Shown in pieces: positions 24,555-33,906 of a stretch of DNA of 64,000 bases. This stretch comes from CBDUQN01 sp965369375 (lineage in GTDB: Bacteria > Krumholzibacteriota > Krumholzibacteriia > Krumholzibacteriales > Krumholzibacteriaceae): assembly GCA_965369375.1 (NCBI GenBank), contig CBDUQN010000008.1, positions 1-64,000 of the forward strand, given 5' to 3'. The translations under genes were made by a program, and so were the position numbers. The notes below the pieces were generated by a model that worked only from the letters and a program-made list of their open reading frames with translations, was not told where the DNA came from and ran no database searches. Position 1 is the first letter of the stretch. The number at the start of each line of letters is the position of its first letter.

Positions 24555-26393
24555 ATGGGAAAAGTAATCGGAATAGATCTCGGAACAACAAACTCGTGTG
24601 TCGCAATTATCGAAGGTGGCGAGCCGGTCATTGTTCCGAACGCCGAAGGTGGCAGGACCACTCCCTCGATCGTCGCATTCGCCAAGAACAACGAGAGACT
24701 CGTTGGACAGCTCGCGAAGCGGCAGGCGATCACCAACCCCGATGACACGATATATTCGATAAAGCGGTTCATGGGCAGGCGGTTTTCGGAGATCAAGGAT
24801 GAGGTGGAAAGGGTTGCATACAGAACCGAGAAGGGGAAAAACGACGAGATACTGATCAGGCTCAAGGAAAAGAGCTACCGTCCCGCGGAGATTTCCGCGA
24901 TGATCCTTCGCGCTGTCAAGCAGTATAGCGAGGAATATATCGGGGAAGAAGTGACGCGGGCCGTTATCACCGTTCCCGCCTACTTCAACGACGGACAGCG
25001 GCAGGCGACGAAGGATGCGGGCAAGATAGCGGGCCTCGAGGTTCTGCGGATAGTAAACGAGCCGACGGCGGCCGCGCTCGCATACGGGCTCGAAAAGGAA
25101 AAAGTCGGCAAAATCGCCGTCTATGATCTCGGCGGCGGCACGTTCGATATATCGATTCTCGAGCTCAGTGACGGCGTTTATCAGGTGAAATCGACGAGCG
25201 GAGATACGTTGCTCGGCGGAGATGATTTCGATCGCGTGATCATGGATTGGATCGTCGAAGAGTTCAAAAAGGCCGAAGACATAGATCTCGCCAAGGACAA
25301 AATGGCGATGCAGCGGATTCGCGAGGCGGCCGAGAAGGCCAAGTGCGAGCTGAGCACCGTTCACGAGACGAATATCAACCTGCCCTTTATCTGCGCCGAT
25401 GACAGCGGTCCGAGACATCTCGATATGGTTCTCGACCGCGCGAAGATGGAGATGCTGGTTCTCCCACTCGTTCAGAAGACCGTCGGACCATGCAAGTCTG
25501 CGCTCAAAGACGCGGGTCTTACGGCCAAGGATATCGATGAGGTGATCCTTGTCGGTGGCTCCACGAGAATTCCCGCGGTGCGCAAGCTCGTAAACGACTT
25601 CTTCAAGAAGGAGCCCCACAAGGGCGTCAATCCCGATGAGGTCGTTGCACTGGGTGCCGCCATTCAGGCGGGTGTTCTCTCCGGCGAGGTCGAAGAGATT
25701 CTGCTCCTCGACGTGACGCCGCTGAGCCTCGGTATCGAAACGCTCGGCGGTCTCATGACGACGCTTATCGAGCGCAATACGACGATTCCCTGCAGAAAGA
25801 GTCAGATCTTCTCGACGGCGATGGATAACCAGCCGGCGGTGAGCATCCATGTTCTCCAGGGAGAGCGTGAGCTCTCGAAAGACAACCGCACGCTTGCGAG
25901 GTTCGATCTCATAGGCATGCCTCCCGCTCCGCGGGGTATTCCGCAGATCGAGGTGGCCTTCGATATCGACGCCAACGGCATCGTCAGTGTTTCTGCAAAG
26001 GATCTCGGGACGGGCAAGGAGCAACAGATCGAAGTGAAGATTTCGAGTGGCCTTTCGCGGGAAGAAATCGATAAAATGATTCATGACGCTGAAGAGCATG
26101 CGGTAGAGGACGAGGAGAGACGGCAGGTTGTACGGGTAAGAAACGAGGCGGAAATCCTCATATACACTACCGAGCAGACATTGAAGGAACATTCAAAGGA
26201 GATCGCTGAAGAGGACCGTGTGAAAATAGACACGGCGCTGGCTGAGCTCAAGGAATTGATGAAATCCAAAGATCCTGATGTCAAAGAGGTCAAGAAAAAG
26301 ACGGAAACACTCTCCGTTAGCGTGTACAAGATCGCGGAAATCATGTACAGTACGTCGGCACGGGAAGACTTTTTAGAGGGCGGGAATAAATAG
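24555..26393 (+). CDS. dnaK: Molecular chaperone DnaK (Hsp70)
   Basis: DnaK (612 aa) is the ATP-dependent Hsp70 chaperone. The N-terminal ATPase domain starts VIGIDLGTTNSCVAI and has RAVITVPAYFNDGQRQATKDAG, NEPTAAALAYGL, YDLGGGTFDISILEL and EVILVGGSTRIPAV. The substrate domain begins after LLLDVTPLSLGIETLGG, followed by a helical lid. The ATG at 24555 gives the canonical N-terminus. The lid ends in SAREDFLEGGNK without the acidic EEVD-like tail seen in some DnaK proteins. Confidence 0.98.
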   Translation: MGKVIGIDLGTTNSCVAIIEGGEPVIVPNAEGGRTTPSIVAFAKNNERLVGQLAKRQAITNPDDTIYSIKRFMGRRFSEIKDEVERVAYRTEKGKNDEILIRLKEKSYRPAEISAMILRAVKQYSEEYIGEEVTRAVITVPAYFNDGQRQATKDAGKIAGLEVLRIVNEPTAAALAYGLEKEKVGKIAVYDLGGGTFDISILELSDGVYQVKSTSGDTLLGGDDFDRVIMDWIVEEFKKAEDIDLAKDKMAMQRIREAAEKAKCELSTVHETNINLPFICADDSGPRHLDMVLDRAKMEMLVLPLVQKTVGPCKSALKDAGLTAKDIDEVILVGGSTRIPAVRKLVNDFFKKEPHKGVNPDEVVALGAAIQAGVLSGEVEEILLLDVTPLSLGIETLGGLMTTLIERNTTIPCRKSQIFSTAMDNQPAVSIHVLQGERELSKDNRTLARFDLIGMPPAPRGIPQIEVAFDIDANGIVSVSAKDLGTGKEQQIEVKISSGLSREEIDKMIHDAEEHAVEDEERRQVVRVRNEAEILIYTTEQTLKEHSKEIAEEDRVKIDTALAELKELMKSKDPDVKEVKKKTETLSVSVYKIAEIMYSTSAREDFLEGGNK

Positions 26394-26445
26394 AGATATC
26401 TCAATCTGGGGTTTGTTCGACACTGCATGGTGAGTTAAACGGGGC

Positions 26446-27579
26446 ATGGCAAAGAGGAACTATTACGAGGTGCTCGGCGTGGAGCGCGGCGCCTCGGTCG
26501 ACGAGATCAAAAAGGCCTACCGCAAGCTTGCGCTGAAGTTTCACCCTGACAGGAATCCGGGAGACAAGGAAGCGGAGGAGAAGTTCAAGGAAGCCACCGA
26601 GGCTTACGAGGTTCTCCGCGACAGTGAGAAACGTTCCCGGTACGATCAGTTCGGCCACGCGGGTGTCCCGGGCACGGGTGCGGGCGGATTCGACGGATTC
26701 GGCGGCGCCGGATTCGACATCAGTGATGCCCTGCGGGCGTTCATGAGGGATTTCGGCGGCTTCGAGGACATCTTCGGCGGCCGGTCGCGCAGAAGAGGCG
26801 GCCGGACAGTGGTTCGGGGTAACGACCTCCAGGTGCGTGTCAAGCTGACGCTCAAGGAAGTCGCGAAAGGAACGAAAAAAACGATCCGGATTCACCGGAT
26901 GGTCTCCTGCTCCGGGTGCGTTGGGTCGGGCGTGAAAGAGGGATCGTCGAAGGAGACGTGTCCCGCATGTCACGGCACGGGCGAATTGCGGCAGGTTTCG
27001 AGATCGCTCTTCGGACAGTTCATGAACATCACCATATGTCCGACATGCAACGGGGAGGGGAGCATTATCAAGGATCCCTGCTCCGATTGCAGCGGTGAGG
27101 GAAGGAAGAAGGGGAGCAAGAGCGTTGAGGTGAAGATTCCAGTCGGGGTGACGACGGGGAATTACATTACGCTGGAGGGGCAGGGGGATGCCGGTCCGCG
27201 GGGAGGGCCGCCGGGTGATCTCATCATTCTCATCGAGGAGCTCGAGGACGAGGTTTTCGAACGGCACGGTTACGATATCATCTGCGACATGCCGGTGAGT
27301 TTTTCTCGGCTCGCGCTCGGAGGCCGAATCGAGATTCCGACACTTGACGGCAAGGCCGCACTGACGATCCCGGCGGGGACCCATTCGCACAAGATCTTTC
27401 GGCTGCGGGGAAAAGGAATCCCGCGTCTTCACTCGCATGGCCGGGGTGACCAGCTCGTTCGGCTCGTTGCATGGACGCCGCAGCAACTCAGCAAGACCGA
27501 GAAGGAAATCTTCAAAGAGCTCGATGAAAAGGGCACGGAAAAGCCGCCTCCGGCCGGCAAGAAGATCTACTCCAACTGA
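26446..27579 (+). CDS. dnaJ: Chaperone protein DnaJ (Hsp40, type I)
   Basis: DnaJ (377 aa) stimulates DnaK ATPase and delivers clients. The J domain at residues 1-70 has KFHPDRNPGD with the HPD motif. A Gly/Phe-rich linker follows (GAGGFDGFGGAGFD). Four zinc-binding repeats of the CxxCxGxG type follow near residues 157-222 (CSGCVGSG, CPACHGTG, CPTCNGEG, CSDCSGEG), then the C-terminal client-binding domains. The ATG is 52 bp after dnaK. No CIRCE or separate promoter is visible. Confidence 0.97.
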   Translation: MAKRNYYEVLGVERGASVDEIKKAYRKLALKFHPDRNPGDKEAEEKFKEATEAYEVLRDSEKRSRYDQFGHAGVPGTGAGGFDGFGGAGFDISDALRAFMRDFGGFEDIFGGRSRRRGGRTVVRGNDLQVRVKLTLKEVAKGTKKTIRIHRMVSCSGCVGSGVKEGSSKETCPACHGTGELRQVSRSLFGQFMNITICPTCNGEGSIIKDPCSDCSGEGRKKGSKSVEVKIPVGVTTGNYITLEGQGDAGPRGGPPGDLIILIEELEDEVFERHGYDIICDMPVSFSRLALGGRIEIPTLDGKAALTIPAGTHSHKIFRLRGKGIPRLHSHGRGDQLVRLVAWTPQQLSKTEKEIFKELDEKGTEKPPPAGKKIYSN

Positions 27580-27684
27580 CAGTTTCTCCGACTCCGGCCT
27601 CAGACGTACACGCGCCGTTCGCGATCGCTGCACGGTAACTCGCACAATGGACGAGGGGAAGAAGATTCAAACCGGGGTATCAAG

Positions 27685-28407
27685 GTGACGGATAAAAAGC
27701 ACTTCGATGTCTCTGAACTGACGCCGTCGGGGGATACGTTCCGGATGACCGGACCCGAGTATCATCATATCGTCCGCGTCTCGCGTGTCAAGGTTGGCGA
27801 ATCGGTGAGGCTTCTAGACGGGAAGGGCGGATTGTATGAGGCGCGCGTCGAGCGTATGAGCGAGCATGAAACCGTTCTACGAATTCTTTCGCATGAGAAA
27901 CAATCCGGACCGCCGCCGATCGACATGGCGCTTGCCTTGTTCAAAGCATCGAGGTTCGACATCGCCGTCGAGAAGTGCTCCGAGCTCGGACTCAGATCCT
28001 TTATTCCGTATCTTTGCGAGCGGTGCGTGTGGCGGGGCGGCGGGGAGGAAGCCGAGCGGAAGCGGGGCCGGATAATGAGAAAAATTCGCGCGGCATGTAA
28101 GCAATCGGGACAGGCGAACTTCCCGGCGGTCTCGAAACCGGTTCTGTTCGAATCGCTGCTCGAGATGATGCCGTCGTATACCAGCATCCTCGTCGCCGAT
28201 ATCGGCGGCGTGGACCCATCGGAAAAACTCGGGCTTAAGGGTACCGGTTCGATACTCGGCATTGTGGGACCTGAAGGAGGTTTGAGTCCCGCGGAACGAA
28301 GTCGCCTTATCGAAGCGGGCGCGGTGGCGGTCTCCCTCGGTGCCTCACGGCTGCGGAGCGAGACGGCGGCGATATGCATGCTCTACCGGATCCTCGCCGG
28401 TGGCTGA
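27685..28407 (+). CDS. rsmE: 16S rRNA (uracil(1498)-N(3))-methyltransferase RsmE
   Basis: RsmE (240 aa) methylates U1498 of 16S rRNA in the small subunit using S-adenosylmethionine. An N-terminal PUA-like part precedes the SPOUT domain, which shows ALFKASRFDIAVEKCSELG, VGPEGGLSPAERSRLIEAGA and SLGASRLRSETAAI. The trefoil knot is expected at the last two motifs. The GTG start at 27685 has only a weak ribosome site (GGGGT). The position after dnaJ is common in several phyla. The last 66 bases of the gene are part of a 76-bp tandem repeat that continues past the stop. Confidence 0.93.
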   Translation: MTDKKHFDVSELTPSGDTFRMTGPEYHHIVRVSRVKVGESVRLLDGKGGLYEARVERMSEHETVLRILSHEKQSGPPPIDMALALFKASRFDIAVEKCSELGLRSFIPYLCERCVWRGGGEEAERKRGRIMRKIRAACKQSGQANFPAVSKPVLFESLLEMMPSYTSILVADIGGVDPSEKLGLKGTGSILGIVGPEGGLSPAERSRLIEAGAVAVSLGASRLRSETAAICMLYRILAGG

Positions 28408-28520
28408 TCGCGTGGGCGCCTCACGGCTGCGGAGCGAGACGGCGGCGATATGCATGCTCTACCGGATCCTCGCCGGTGGCTGATCGCGTGGGCGCCTCAC
28501 GGCTGCGGAGCGAGACGGCG
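28342..28520. repeat. 76-bp tandem repeat duplicating the 3' end of rsmE
   Basis: The unit begins GCCTCACGGCTGCGG. Copies at 28342-28417 and 28418-28493 are identical, and the first 27 bases of a third copy run to 28520. The rsmE stop codon (28405-28407) lies in the first copy, so the second is an out-of-context duplicate of the final rsmE codons. The array ends at the base before the TTGACA of the yqeY promoter. Confidence 0.97.
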
Positions 28521-28550
28521 TTGACATCGATAGCAAGGGGTGCGTATACT
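28521..28550 (+). promoter_or_regulatory. Sigma-70-type promoter for yqeY-cvpA-mutS2
   Basis: A perfect TTGACA at 28521-28526 and TATACT at 28545-28550 are separated by 18 bp, 39 bp ahead of yqeY. Its -35 directly abuts the 76-bp tandem repeat. Confidence 0.68.
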
Positions 28551-28589
28551 GCCCGTATCATTTCAGATCGCTGAAGAAAAGAGGGCTCG

Positions 28590-29048
28590 ATGGAAAGAAA
28601 CGTCATCACGAAGAAGATCTATGACGATATGAAATCGGCCATGAAGGCCGGTGAGAAGGAAAAGGTTATCACCTTGAGGATGCTTATCAGCGAGCTCAAG
28701 AACGCCCAGATTGCCCAGGGTGAGGAGCTCGAGAGGGAAAAGGAGATAGCGGTGCTCTCGAGTTACGTCCGCCGCTGCAAGGAATCGGTCGAGGAGTTCG
28801 GGAAGGGGGGAAGGGAAGACCTCGTAGCGAAGACGCGGGCCGAACTCGAAGTCGTCACCGCGTACATGCCGGAGCAATTCGGTGAAGACGAGATCGAAGG
28901 CGAGGTGGAAAAAATCATAGAAGAGCTCGGAGCATCAGGACCGAGGGACATGGGACGCGTTATGGGAGAGATGATGAAGCGGTTCAAGGGTCGTGTCGAC
29001 GGGCGCGCCGTCAACACGATCGTTTCCAAACTGCTGCAGAACGGGTAG
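28590..29048 (+). CDS. yqeY: GatB/YqeY domain protein
   Basis: This 152-aa helical protein of the YqeY family is related to the tRNA-binding tail domain of the GatB amidotransferase subunit. Typical features are an N-terminal MKAGEKEKVITLRMLISELKNA, the central ELEVVTAYMPEQFGEDEIE, and a C-terminal GPRDMGRVMGEMMKRFKGRVDGRAVN. The precise biochemical role is not established. It is often found near dnaG and rpoD, as it is here. Confidence 0.92.
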   Translation: MERNVITKKIYDDMKSAMKAGEKEKVITLRMLISELKNAQIAQGEELEREKEIAVLSSYVRRCKESVEEFGKGGREDLVAKTRAELEVVTAYMPEQFGEDEIEGEVEKIIEELGASGPRDMGRVMGEMMKRFKGRVDGRAVNTIVSKLLQNG

Positions 29049-29059
29049 GTGATAAGATT

Positions 29060-29647
29060 ATGAATATCATCATCGATGCAGTGATCGTTATTTTAATCGT
29101 CTTCTACTTTATTTCCGGGACACGAAGGGGCTTGATCCGTCAGGTCCTCGATATCGTCGGGATCATAGCGGCTTTTATCGGGGCGTTCTACTTCGCGGGA
29201 CACCTGGCGACATACTTCGATCAGAGGTTCAACGTGCCGCACCAGGCCGCTTTGGTCATTTCGGCGATCATCATATTCGTCGGCATATTGCTCCTGTTCA
29301 ATCTGCTCGGCATCTCGTTTCAGAAGATTTCGAAGGTCACTCTTCTCAGCCCTCTCGATCGATTCGGCGGGGGGCTCTTCGGCGCTTTCAAGGGCGTGCT
29401 GCTCGTGAGCCTCTTCCTCGTGATTCTCCTGAATATACCGTTACCTGATAAGTTCAAGGCCGAACTGCGCCGCGACCGTCTCGTCGCCGTGATCTATCCT
29501 GTTCTTCCGAGGGTTTTCGATTTCATTCTTTCACGCACCCGTGTTGATCTCGATTACTGGTCGGGGCGGGTGAGGGATATCAAGAAAGCCAAGGATCACA
29601 TCAAGAATGTCGAAGGGCAGCTCAGAGAAGGGCAGCGGGAAGCGTGA
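29060..29647 (+). CDS. CvpA family membrane protein
   Basis: This 195-aa protein has four predicted membrane segments within the first 130 residues. It shows the CvpA pattern: IIIDAVIVILIVFYFISGTRRG at the N-terminus, GIIAAFIGAFYFAG, and LDRFGGGLFGAFKGVLLVSL near residues 95-115. The C-terminus is basic and probably cytoplasmic. CvpA proteins are linked to colicin V production, envelope integrity and bile or stress survival in other bacteria; the mechanism is unknown. It lies directly before mutS2, an arrangement seen in many genomes. Confidence 0.9.
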   Translation: MNIIIDAVIVILIVFYFISGTRRGLIRQVLDIVGIIAAFIGAFYFAGHLATYFDQRFNVPHQAALVISAIIIFVGILLLFNLLGISFQKISKVTLLSPLDRFGGGLFGAFKGVLLVSLFLVILLNIPLPDKFKAELRRDRLVAVIYPVLPRVFDFILSRTRVDLDYWSGRVRDIKKAKDHIKNVEGQLREGQREA

Positions 29648-29703
29648 GTTCCGGGATGATGGGAATCCGGTGACCGTAACATTTCGAACCGTTTAATAAT
29701 CCT

Positions 29704-32106
29704 ATGAAAGCACGTATGACGGAAGAATCGTTTCCCGCTCTTGTCGCCGAGTTCGAGCATGCAGCGCGCAAACTGGAATTCGATTCGGTGCTCGGCCTCA
29801 TCGCCGGTTTCCTGAAGTCCGAAAGAGCGGCACAGCGGCTTTTCTCGATCAACAGGCATTATGACACCGACGAGGTTGAAATGAGCCAGGGGGAGATTTC
29901 CGAGCTTATCGCCGTGCGGGAGGGGGGGGAGGATCTGCCGCTCTCGGGGTGGTTTGACAGCTTTTCGCTCATCGAGAGGATCAATGCAGCGGGCATGGTT
30001 GCCGCGAGTGAGGAGATATACCGCATTGCGGCCGGGGAAAAAACGGCTCGCGATGCTTGTCGGTTCCTGACGAAACGGCCCGAGCTCATGCCCCTTCTTT
30101 CACGCCACCTCGATGAATTCACGATTCACGAAGAGCTCGTACGCAGAGTCTCCGGGGCGATAGGTTCCGATTTCGAGATCCTCGATTCCGCGAGCAGGGA
30201 GCTGGCCCGGATTCGAAAGCAGAGCAACGCATTGAGGGACAGATTGCGGGGACAGTTCTCGCGGTTCGCCTCTAGAATGGGAAGCGGGAAAGGGTACGAG
30301 TTCGTTACGGTGAGGGGAGAGCGCTACGTTGTCTCTCTCCCTCGCAGCGAAGCGGCCCGCATCAAGGGCATCGTTCATCAGGAGAGCGCCAGTGGCGCCT
30401 CGCTCTATGTCGAGCCCCTCGAATTCGTTGAGGAAAATAACAGGCTCGAATCGTACCACGAAGAAGAACGCAGAGAGGTGGAGCGGATACTTGCGGAACT
30501 GACTGCTCTGATTTTCGAGCGGAGAGAAGAACTTCTCGCCAACCAGGATACGCTTCTCCTGCTCGATTGCGTGGCGGCCAAGGCATCGTTCGCCGCGCGC
30601 TTCAATTGCATTCGGCCCGCTCACAGCAGCGACGGGACGCTTGTCCTCAAAGATGCGAGGCATCCCCTGCTCGAAAGGAAACTCGCAGAGCAGCAGCAGA
30701 GAATCGAACCGCTCAATATACGGTGTGAACCGGAGCTCAAGGCGCTCGTCATATCGGGTCCGAATGCGGGAGGCAAGACGGTAACGATCAAAACGATCGG
30801 TCTCTTCATCATGATGGACCGCGCAGGCTTTCTCGTCCCCTGCCGGGATGGAACCGTTATCCCCGATTACGACAAGGTGTTCGTTGACATTGGTGACGAC
30901 CAATCGATAGAGAAATCGCTCAGCACCTTTTCATCCCGCATTGTTAGAATGAAGAAGATTCTCGGCCTCGTCGACGGAAAGTCACTCGTACTCGTGGACG
31001 AAATCGGGGACGGTACGGATCCCGAGGAAGGCGCCGCGCTTGCCGAAGCGATCCTCGACCGACTGACTGCGGCAGGCGGCAGAACGATCGTGACCACACA
31101 CCTGCGTTCGCTCAAAGGGTGGGCGCACGAGAGAGCGGGGGCGAGAAACGCGACACTAGCATTCGATCCCGACCGGCTCGAGCCGCTCTACGAACTGAGA
31201 ATGGGGGTTCCCGGCAGAAGCTGGGGTATCGAGATGGCCGGACGGTTCGGTCTCGACGCGGACCTCGTCGAGAAGGCGCGAAGCGGAATGGGAAAGAGCG
31301 CGCTGAGGCTCGAAGAGCTGCTCGCTCATCTGGAGAAGACGGAGCGGATCGTGAATGATAAGCGCGACGAGCTCGTAGAGAAAGAAGATCTTCTGTCGAG
31401 CCTCATCGAGCGGTATCAGGGCAAGATGGATCGCTTCAGCAGGAATCGCGACGAGATGGTCGAGACGGCGAGGAAGGAAGCGCTGGATATCGTCTCTTCA
31501 ACGAGAAGGGAGATGGAGAATCTCATCCGGGAGATTCGTTCGACACAGGCCGAGCGCCGGGCGATACGGGAGGCCCATGAGCGAATAAAAAGCAGCAAGG
31601 AGGATATCGAGGAGAAGCTCGAAGCGGAGAAGCCAAGAGCGCGCGTGAGGCCCGAGGATCTGAGACCGGGAGTCTATGCGGAGATAACGAGTATCGGCAA
31701 GATCGGCAAAGTACTGTCCATCGATAGCGATTCCCGTGTCTTTCTGGAACTCGAGGGCGGATTGCGTGTTGAAACGAAAGTCGAAGATCTCGCGCCGGCT
31801 GAGAATGCCGGGAAGAAAAGATCCAGCGGCGGCGTAACTTGGTCGACTCCGTCTTATGAACCCGTTCTCGGAGAGCTCATGGTGAGGGGGCTGGAACGTC
31901 AGGAAGCGCTCGAGAAGACCGATGCGTTCATAGACAGGGCGGTTTTGCAGGAATTGCGGACGGTGACCATTATCCATGGCGTGGGCAAGGGAATTCTCAA
32001 ACGAGCAATATACGACATGTTGAAAAAGGATCCGCGTGTCGAAAGTGTTCGACCGGGCGAGCCGGCGCGCGGCGGAGATGGTGTGGTGGTCGTGACGCTG
32101 AAGTAG
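29704..32106 (+). CDS. mutS2: Endonuclease MutS2
   Basis: MutS2 (800 aa) is a MutS homologue without the mismatch-recognition domain, linked to suppression of recombination and to ribosome rescue in other bacteria. The clamp region precedes the ATPase domain, with Walker A GPNAGGKT near residues 352-359, the signature DDQSIEKSLSTFSSR, Walker B LVLVDEIGDGTDPEEGAAL and TTHLRSLK. A coiled coil spans about residues 520-640. The C-terminal Smr nuclease domain has LMVRGLERQEAL and IIHGVGKGILKRAI. It is slightly longer than usual. It is followed after 12 bp by dnaG. Confidence 0.96.
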   Translation: MKARMTEESFPALVAEFEHAARKLEFDSVLGLIAGFLKSERAAQRLFSINRHYDTDEVEMSQGEISELIAVREGGEDLPLSGWFDSFSLIERINAAGMVAASEEIYRIAAGEKTARDACRFLTKRPELMPLLSRHLDEFTIHEELVRRVSGAIGSDFEILDSASRELARIRKQSNALRDRLRGQFSRFASRMGSGKGYEFVTVRGERYVVSLPRSEAARIKGIVHQESASGASLYVEPLEFVEENNRLESYHEEERREVERILAELTALIFERREELLANQDTLLLLDCVAAKASFAARFNCIRPAHSSDGTLVLKDARHPLLERKLAEQQQRIEPLNIRCEPELKALVISGPNAGGKTVTIKTIGLFIMMDRAGFLVPCRDGTVIPDYDKVFVDIGDDQSIEKSLSTFSSRIVRMKKILGLVDGKSLVLVDEIGDGTDPEEGAALAEAILDRLTAAGGRTIVTTHLRSLKGWAHERAGARNATLAFDPDRLEPLYELRMGVPGRSWGIEMAGRFGLDADLVEKARSGMGKSALRLEELLAHLEKTERIVNDKRDELVEKEDLLSSLIERYQGKMDRFSRNRDEMVETARKEALDIVSSTRREMENLIREIRSTQAERRAIREAHERIKSSKEDIEEKLEAEKPRARVRPEDLRPGVYAEITSIGKIGKVLSIDSDSRVFLELEGGLRVETKVEDLAPAENAGKKRSSGGVTWSTPSYEPVLGELMVRGLERQEALEKTDAFIDRAVLQELRTVTIIHGVGKGILKRAIYDMLKKDPRVESVRPGEPARGGDGVVVVTLK

Positions 32107-32118
32107 GAGAGGGCCGGT

Positions 32119-33906
32119 ATGATTCCAGAGAAGGTAATAGATGATATACGGGATCGAACCGATATCGCGCAAGTGATCGGTTCGCTGATCGATTTGAAGA
32201 AGGCGGGGAGGAACTTCAAGGCTCTCTGTCCCTTTCATGGCGAGAAAACTCCCAGTTTCATCGTGAGTCCCGAGAAGCAGATCTATCACTGCTTCGGGTG
32301 TGGCAAGGGAGGGAATGTATTTCACTTCCTTATGGAATTCGAAGGGGTAAGCTTCGTCGAAACGGTCAGGCGGCTGGGAAAAGAGCTGGGGATCGAGGTC
32401 GACCGCTATATCAAGGGCGGCGAAACCAGAGAGAAGCTCGACCCATACTACCGCGCAATGGAATGGGCGGCCCGGTACTACTCGAACGTGCTCAAATCGA
32501 GCAGCGCAGCGCAGCGGGCGTTGAGGTATCTGCGGGACAGGGAGATAGACGATGATCTCATCGAGCGGTTCGGTCTCGGATTCGCCCCATCGGGGTGGGA
32601 TAACTTCTACCGTGCGGCAACGGATGCGGGAATATCGCGTGACATACTCTCCGAGCTGAATCTCATAATGCGGAGCCGCAGCGGGAGTGGCTATCGTGAC
32701 TACTTCAGGAATAGAATAATTTTTCCGATAGCGACCCTTTCAAACCGTACCGTTGGGCTCGCCGGCCGGGTTCTCGATAAGGCGGAACCGAAATATTTGA
32801 ATACGATGGAGAGCCCTATATACTCAAAAGGAAGAATCCTTTACGGTTTGAATCACGCCAAAGACCATATCAGAAAGAGCGAAACGGCTATAATAGTAGA
32901 AGGATACATGGATTACTTGATGTTATGGCGCAAGGGATTGACCAATCTATCTGCCGTTTGTGGGACATCGCTGACAGAAGATCAGGCCCGACTCCTTGCA
33001 CGATATGCAAATCGTGTATATATTATCAATGATGGAGACAGGGCTGGTATGAGAGCGGCCGTCCGGGCGGCGGATCAGTTCCTCGTCGAGGGAGTGGATG
33101 CTCAGATCGTTGTTTTGCCTGAAGGTGATGACCCTGACAGTTACGTACGAAAAAAAGGAGCAGATGGTTTAATCGAGATGATGAACGCTGCTCCTTCCTA
33201 TTTTGAATATCTGAGAGCCGAGGCGGATTCCGGCACGAGGAGGACGTACCGGAAGGGCCAGGTTATCAAACACTTGCTCGAGACTGTTTCCAGAGTCCCG
33301 GATGGTGTCGGCAGAGAGCTGTATCTGCAGGAAATTTCCAGGCTCTTCGAGGTCCCGGTCGGAACTCTGCGCTCCGGGCTCAAGGAACCGAAGCGCTCCA
33401 AGCGGCCCGCACCGCCAGAGAAACTCCATGACAGCCAGAGGGAAAAATTCCAGAAGCAGGTTTTCCGCATAGGCTTGGACGATAACAGGTATGCCCGGAT
33501 GATCCTGGACAATCTCATCGAGGCGGATATCAAAGGTTCGCTCTATAGACAATATTACAAAGCGCTTGACTTGGCGTTAAAAAACAACATTGATATAAAA
33601 AGTCAGGATTTCATAGGGTCCCAATCGGATCCCGATTTGTGCAATCTGGCTTCGGAAATCGCGTTGATGGAAGCGCCTCCGGGCCCGACCGATCGGTTTT
33701 TGGCCGACACCCTGATTTGGCTCAAAAAGGCCGCGCTCAAGGCCGAGATGAGTCTCATGAAAAAACGGCTCATCGAGCTCGAGTCGCAGCGAAAGGGTGA
33801 ACGGGACAGGGAGGAGGTTGAGATCGCGGAGGCATACCGGAAGGTAGCCAGGGAACTCAAGAAATTGGGTCTCAAGGAGGTCAACCAGCCTGATGGATCT
33901 CGATAA
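32119..33906 (+). CDS. dnaG: DNA primase
   Basis: DnaG (595 aa) makes RNA primers for replication. The N-terminal zinc-binding domain has CPFH at residues 37-40 and CFGCG from residue 58. The catalytic core follows, with YLRDREIDDDLIERFGLGFA, FRNRIIFPI and the TOPRIM motifs IVEGYMD near residue 261 and IINDGDRAGMRAA. A C-terminal helicase-interaction region is less conserved. The gene overlaps the start of rpoD by 14 bp, giving the dnaG-rpoD pair of the classical macromolecular synthesis operon. Confidence 0.96.
   Translation: MIPEKVIDDIRDRTDIAQVIGSLIDLKKAGRNFKALCPFHGEKTPSFIVSPEKQIYHCFGCGKGGNVFHFLMEFEGVSFVETVRRLGKELGIEVDRYIKGGETREKLDPYYRAMEWAARYYSNVLKSSSAAQRALRYLRDREIDDDLIERFGLGFAPSGWDNFYRAATDAGISRDILSELNLIMRSRSGSGYRDYFRNRIIFPIATLSNRTVGLAGRVLDKAEPKYLNTMESPIYSKGRILYGLNHAKDHIRKSETAIIVEGYMDYLMLWRKGLTNLSAVCGTSLTEDQARLLARYANRVYIINDGDRAGMRAAVRAADQFLVEGVDAQIVVLPEGDDPDSYVRKKGADGLIEMMNAAPSYFEYLRAEADSGTRRTYRKGQVIKHLLETVSRVPDGVGRELYLQEISRLFEVPVGTLRSGLKEPKRSKRPAPPEKLHDSQREKFQKQVFRIGLDDNRYARMILDNLIEADIKGSLYRQYYKALDLALKNNIDIKSQDFIGSQSDPDLCNLASEIALMEAPPGPTDRFLADTLIWLKKAALKAEMSLMKKRLIELESQRKGERDREEVEIAEAYRKVARELKKLGLKEVNQPDGSR

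Noticed and set aside
24549..26192. Long open frame on the minus strand opposite dnaK
   Set aside because: It is antisense to dnaK and shows no domain or ribosome site. It arises from codon bias of the dnaK gene.
28342..28520. CRISPR array
   Set aside because: The 76-bp units are directly adjacent, without spacers, and derive from the rsmE gene end. No cas genes are in the window.
28374..28574. Small plus-strand open frame with internal repeats after rsmE
   Set aside because: It is created by the 76-bp tandem duplication read in another frame. It overlaps the yqeY promoter and has no ribosome site.
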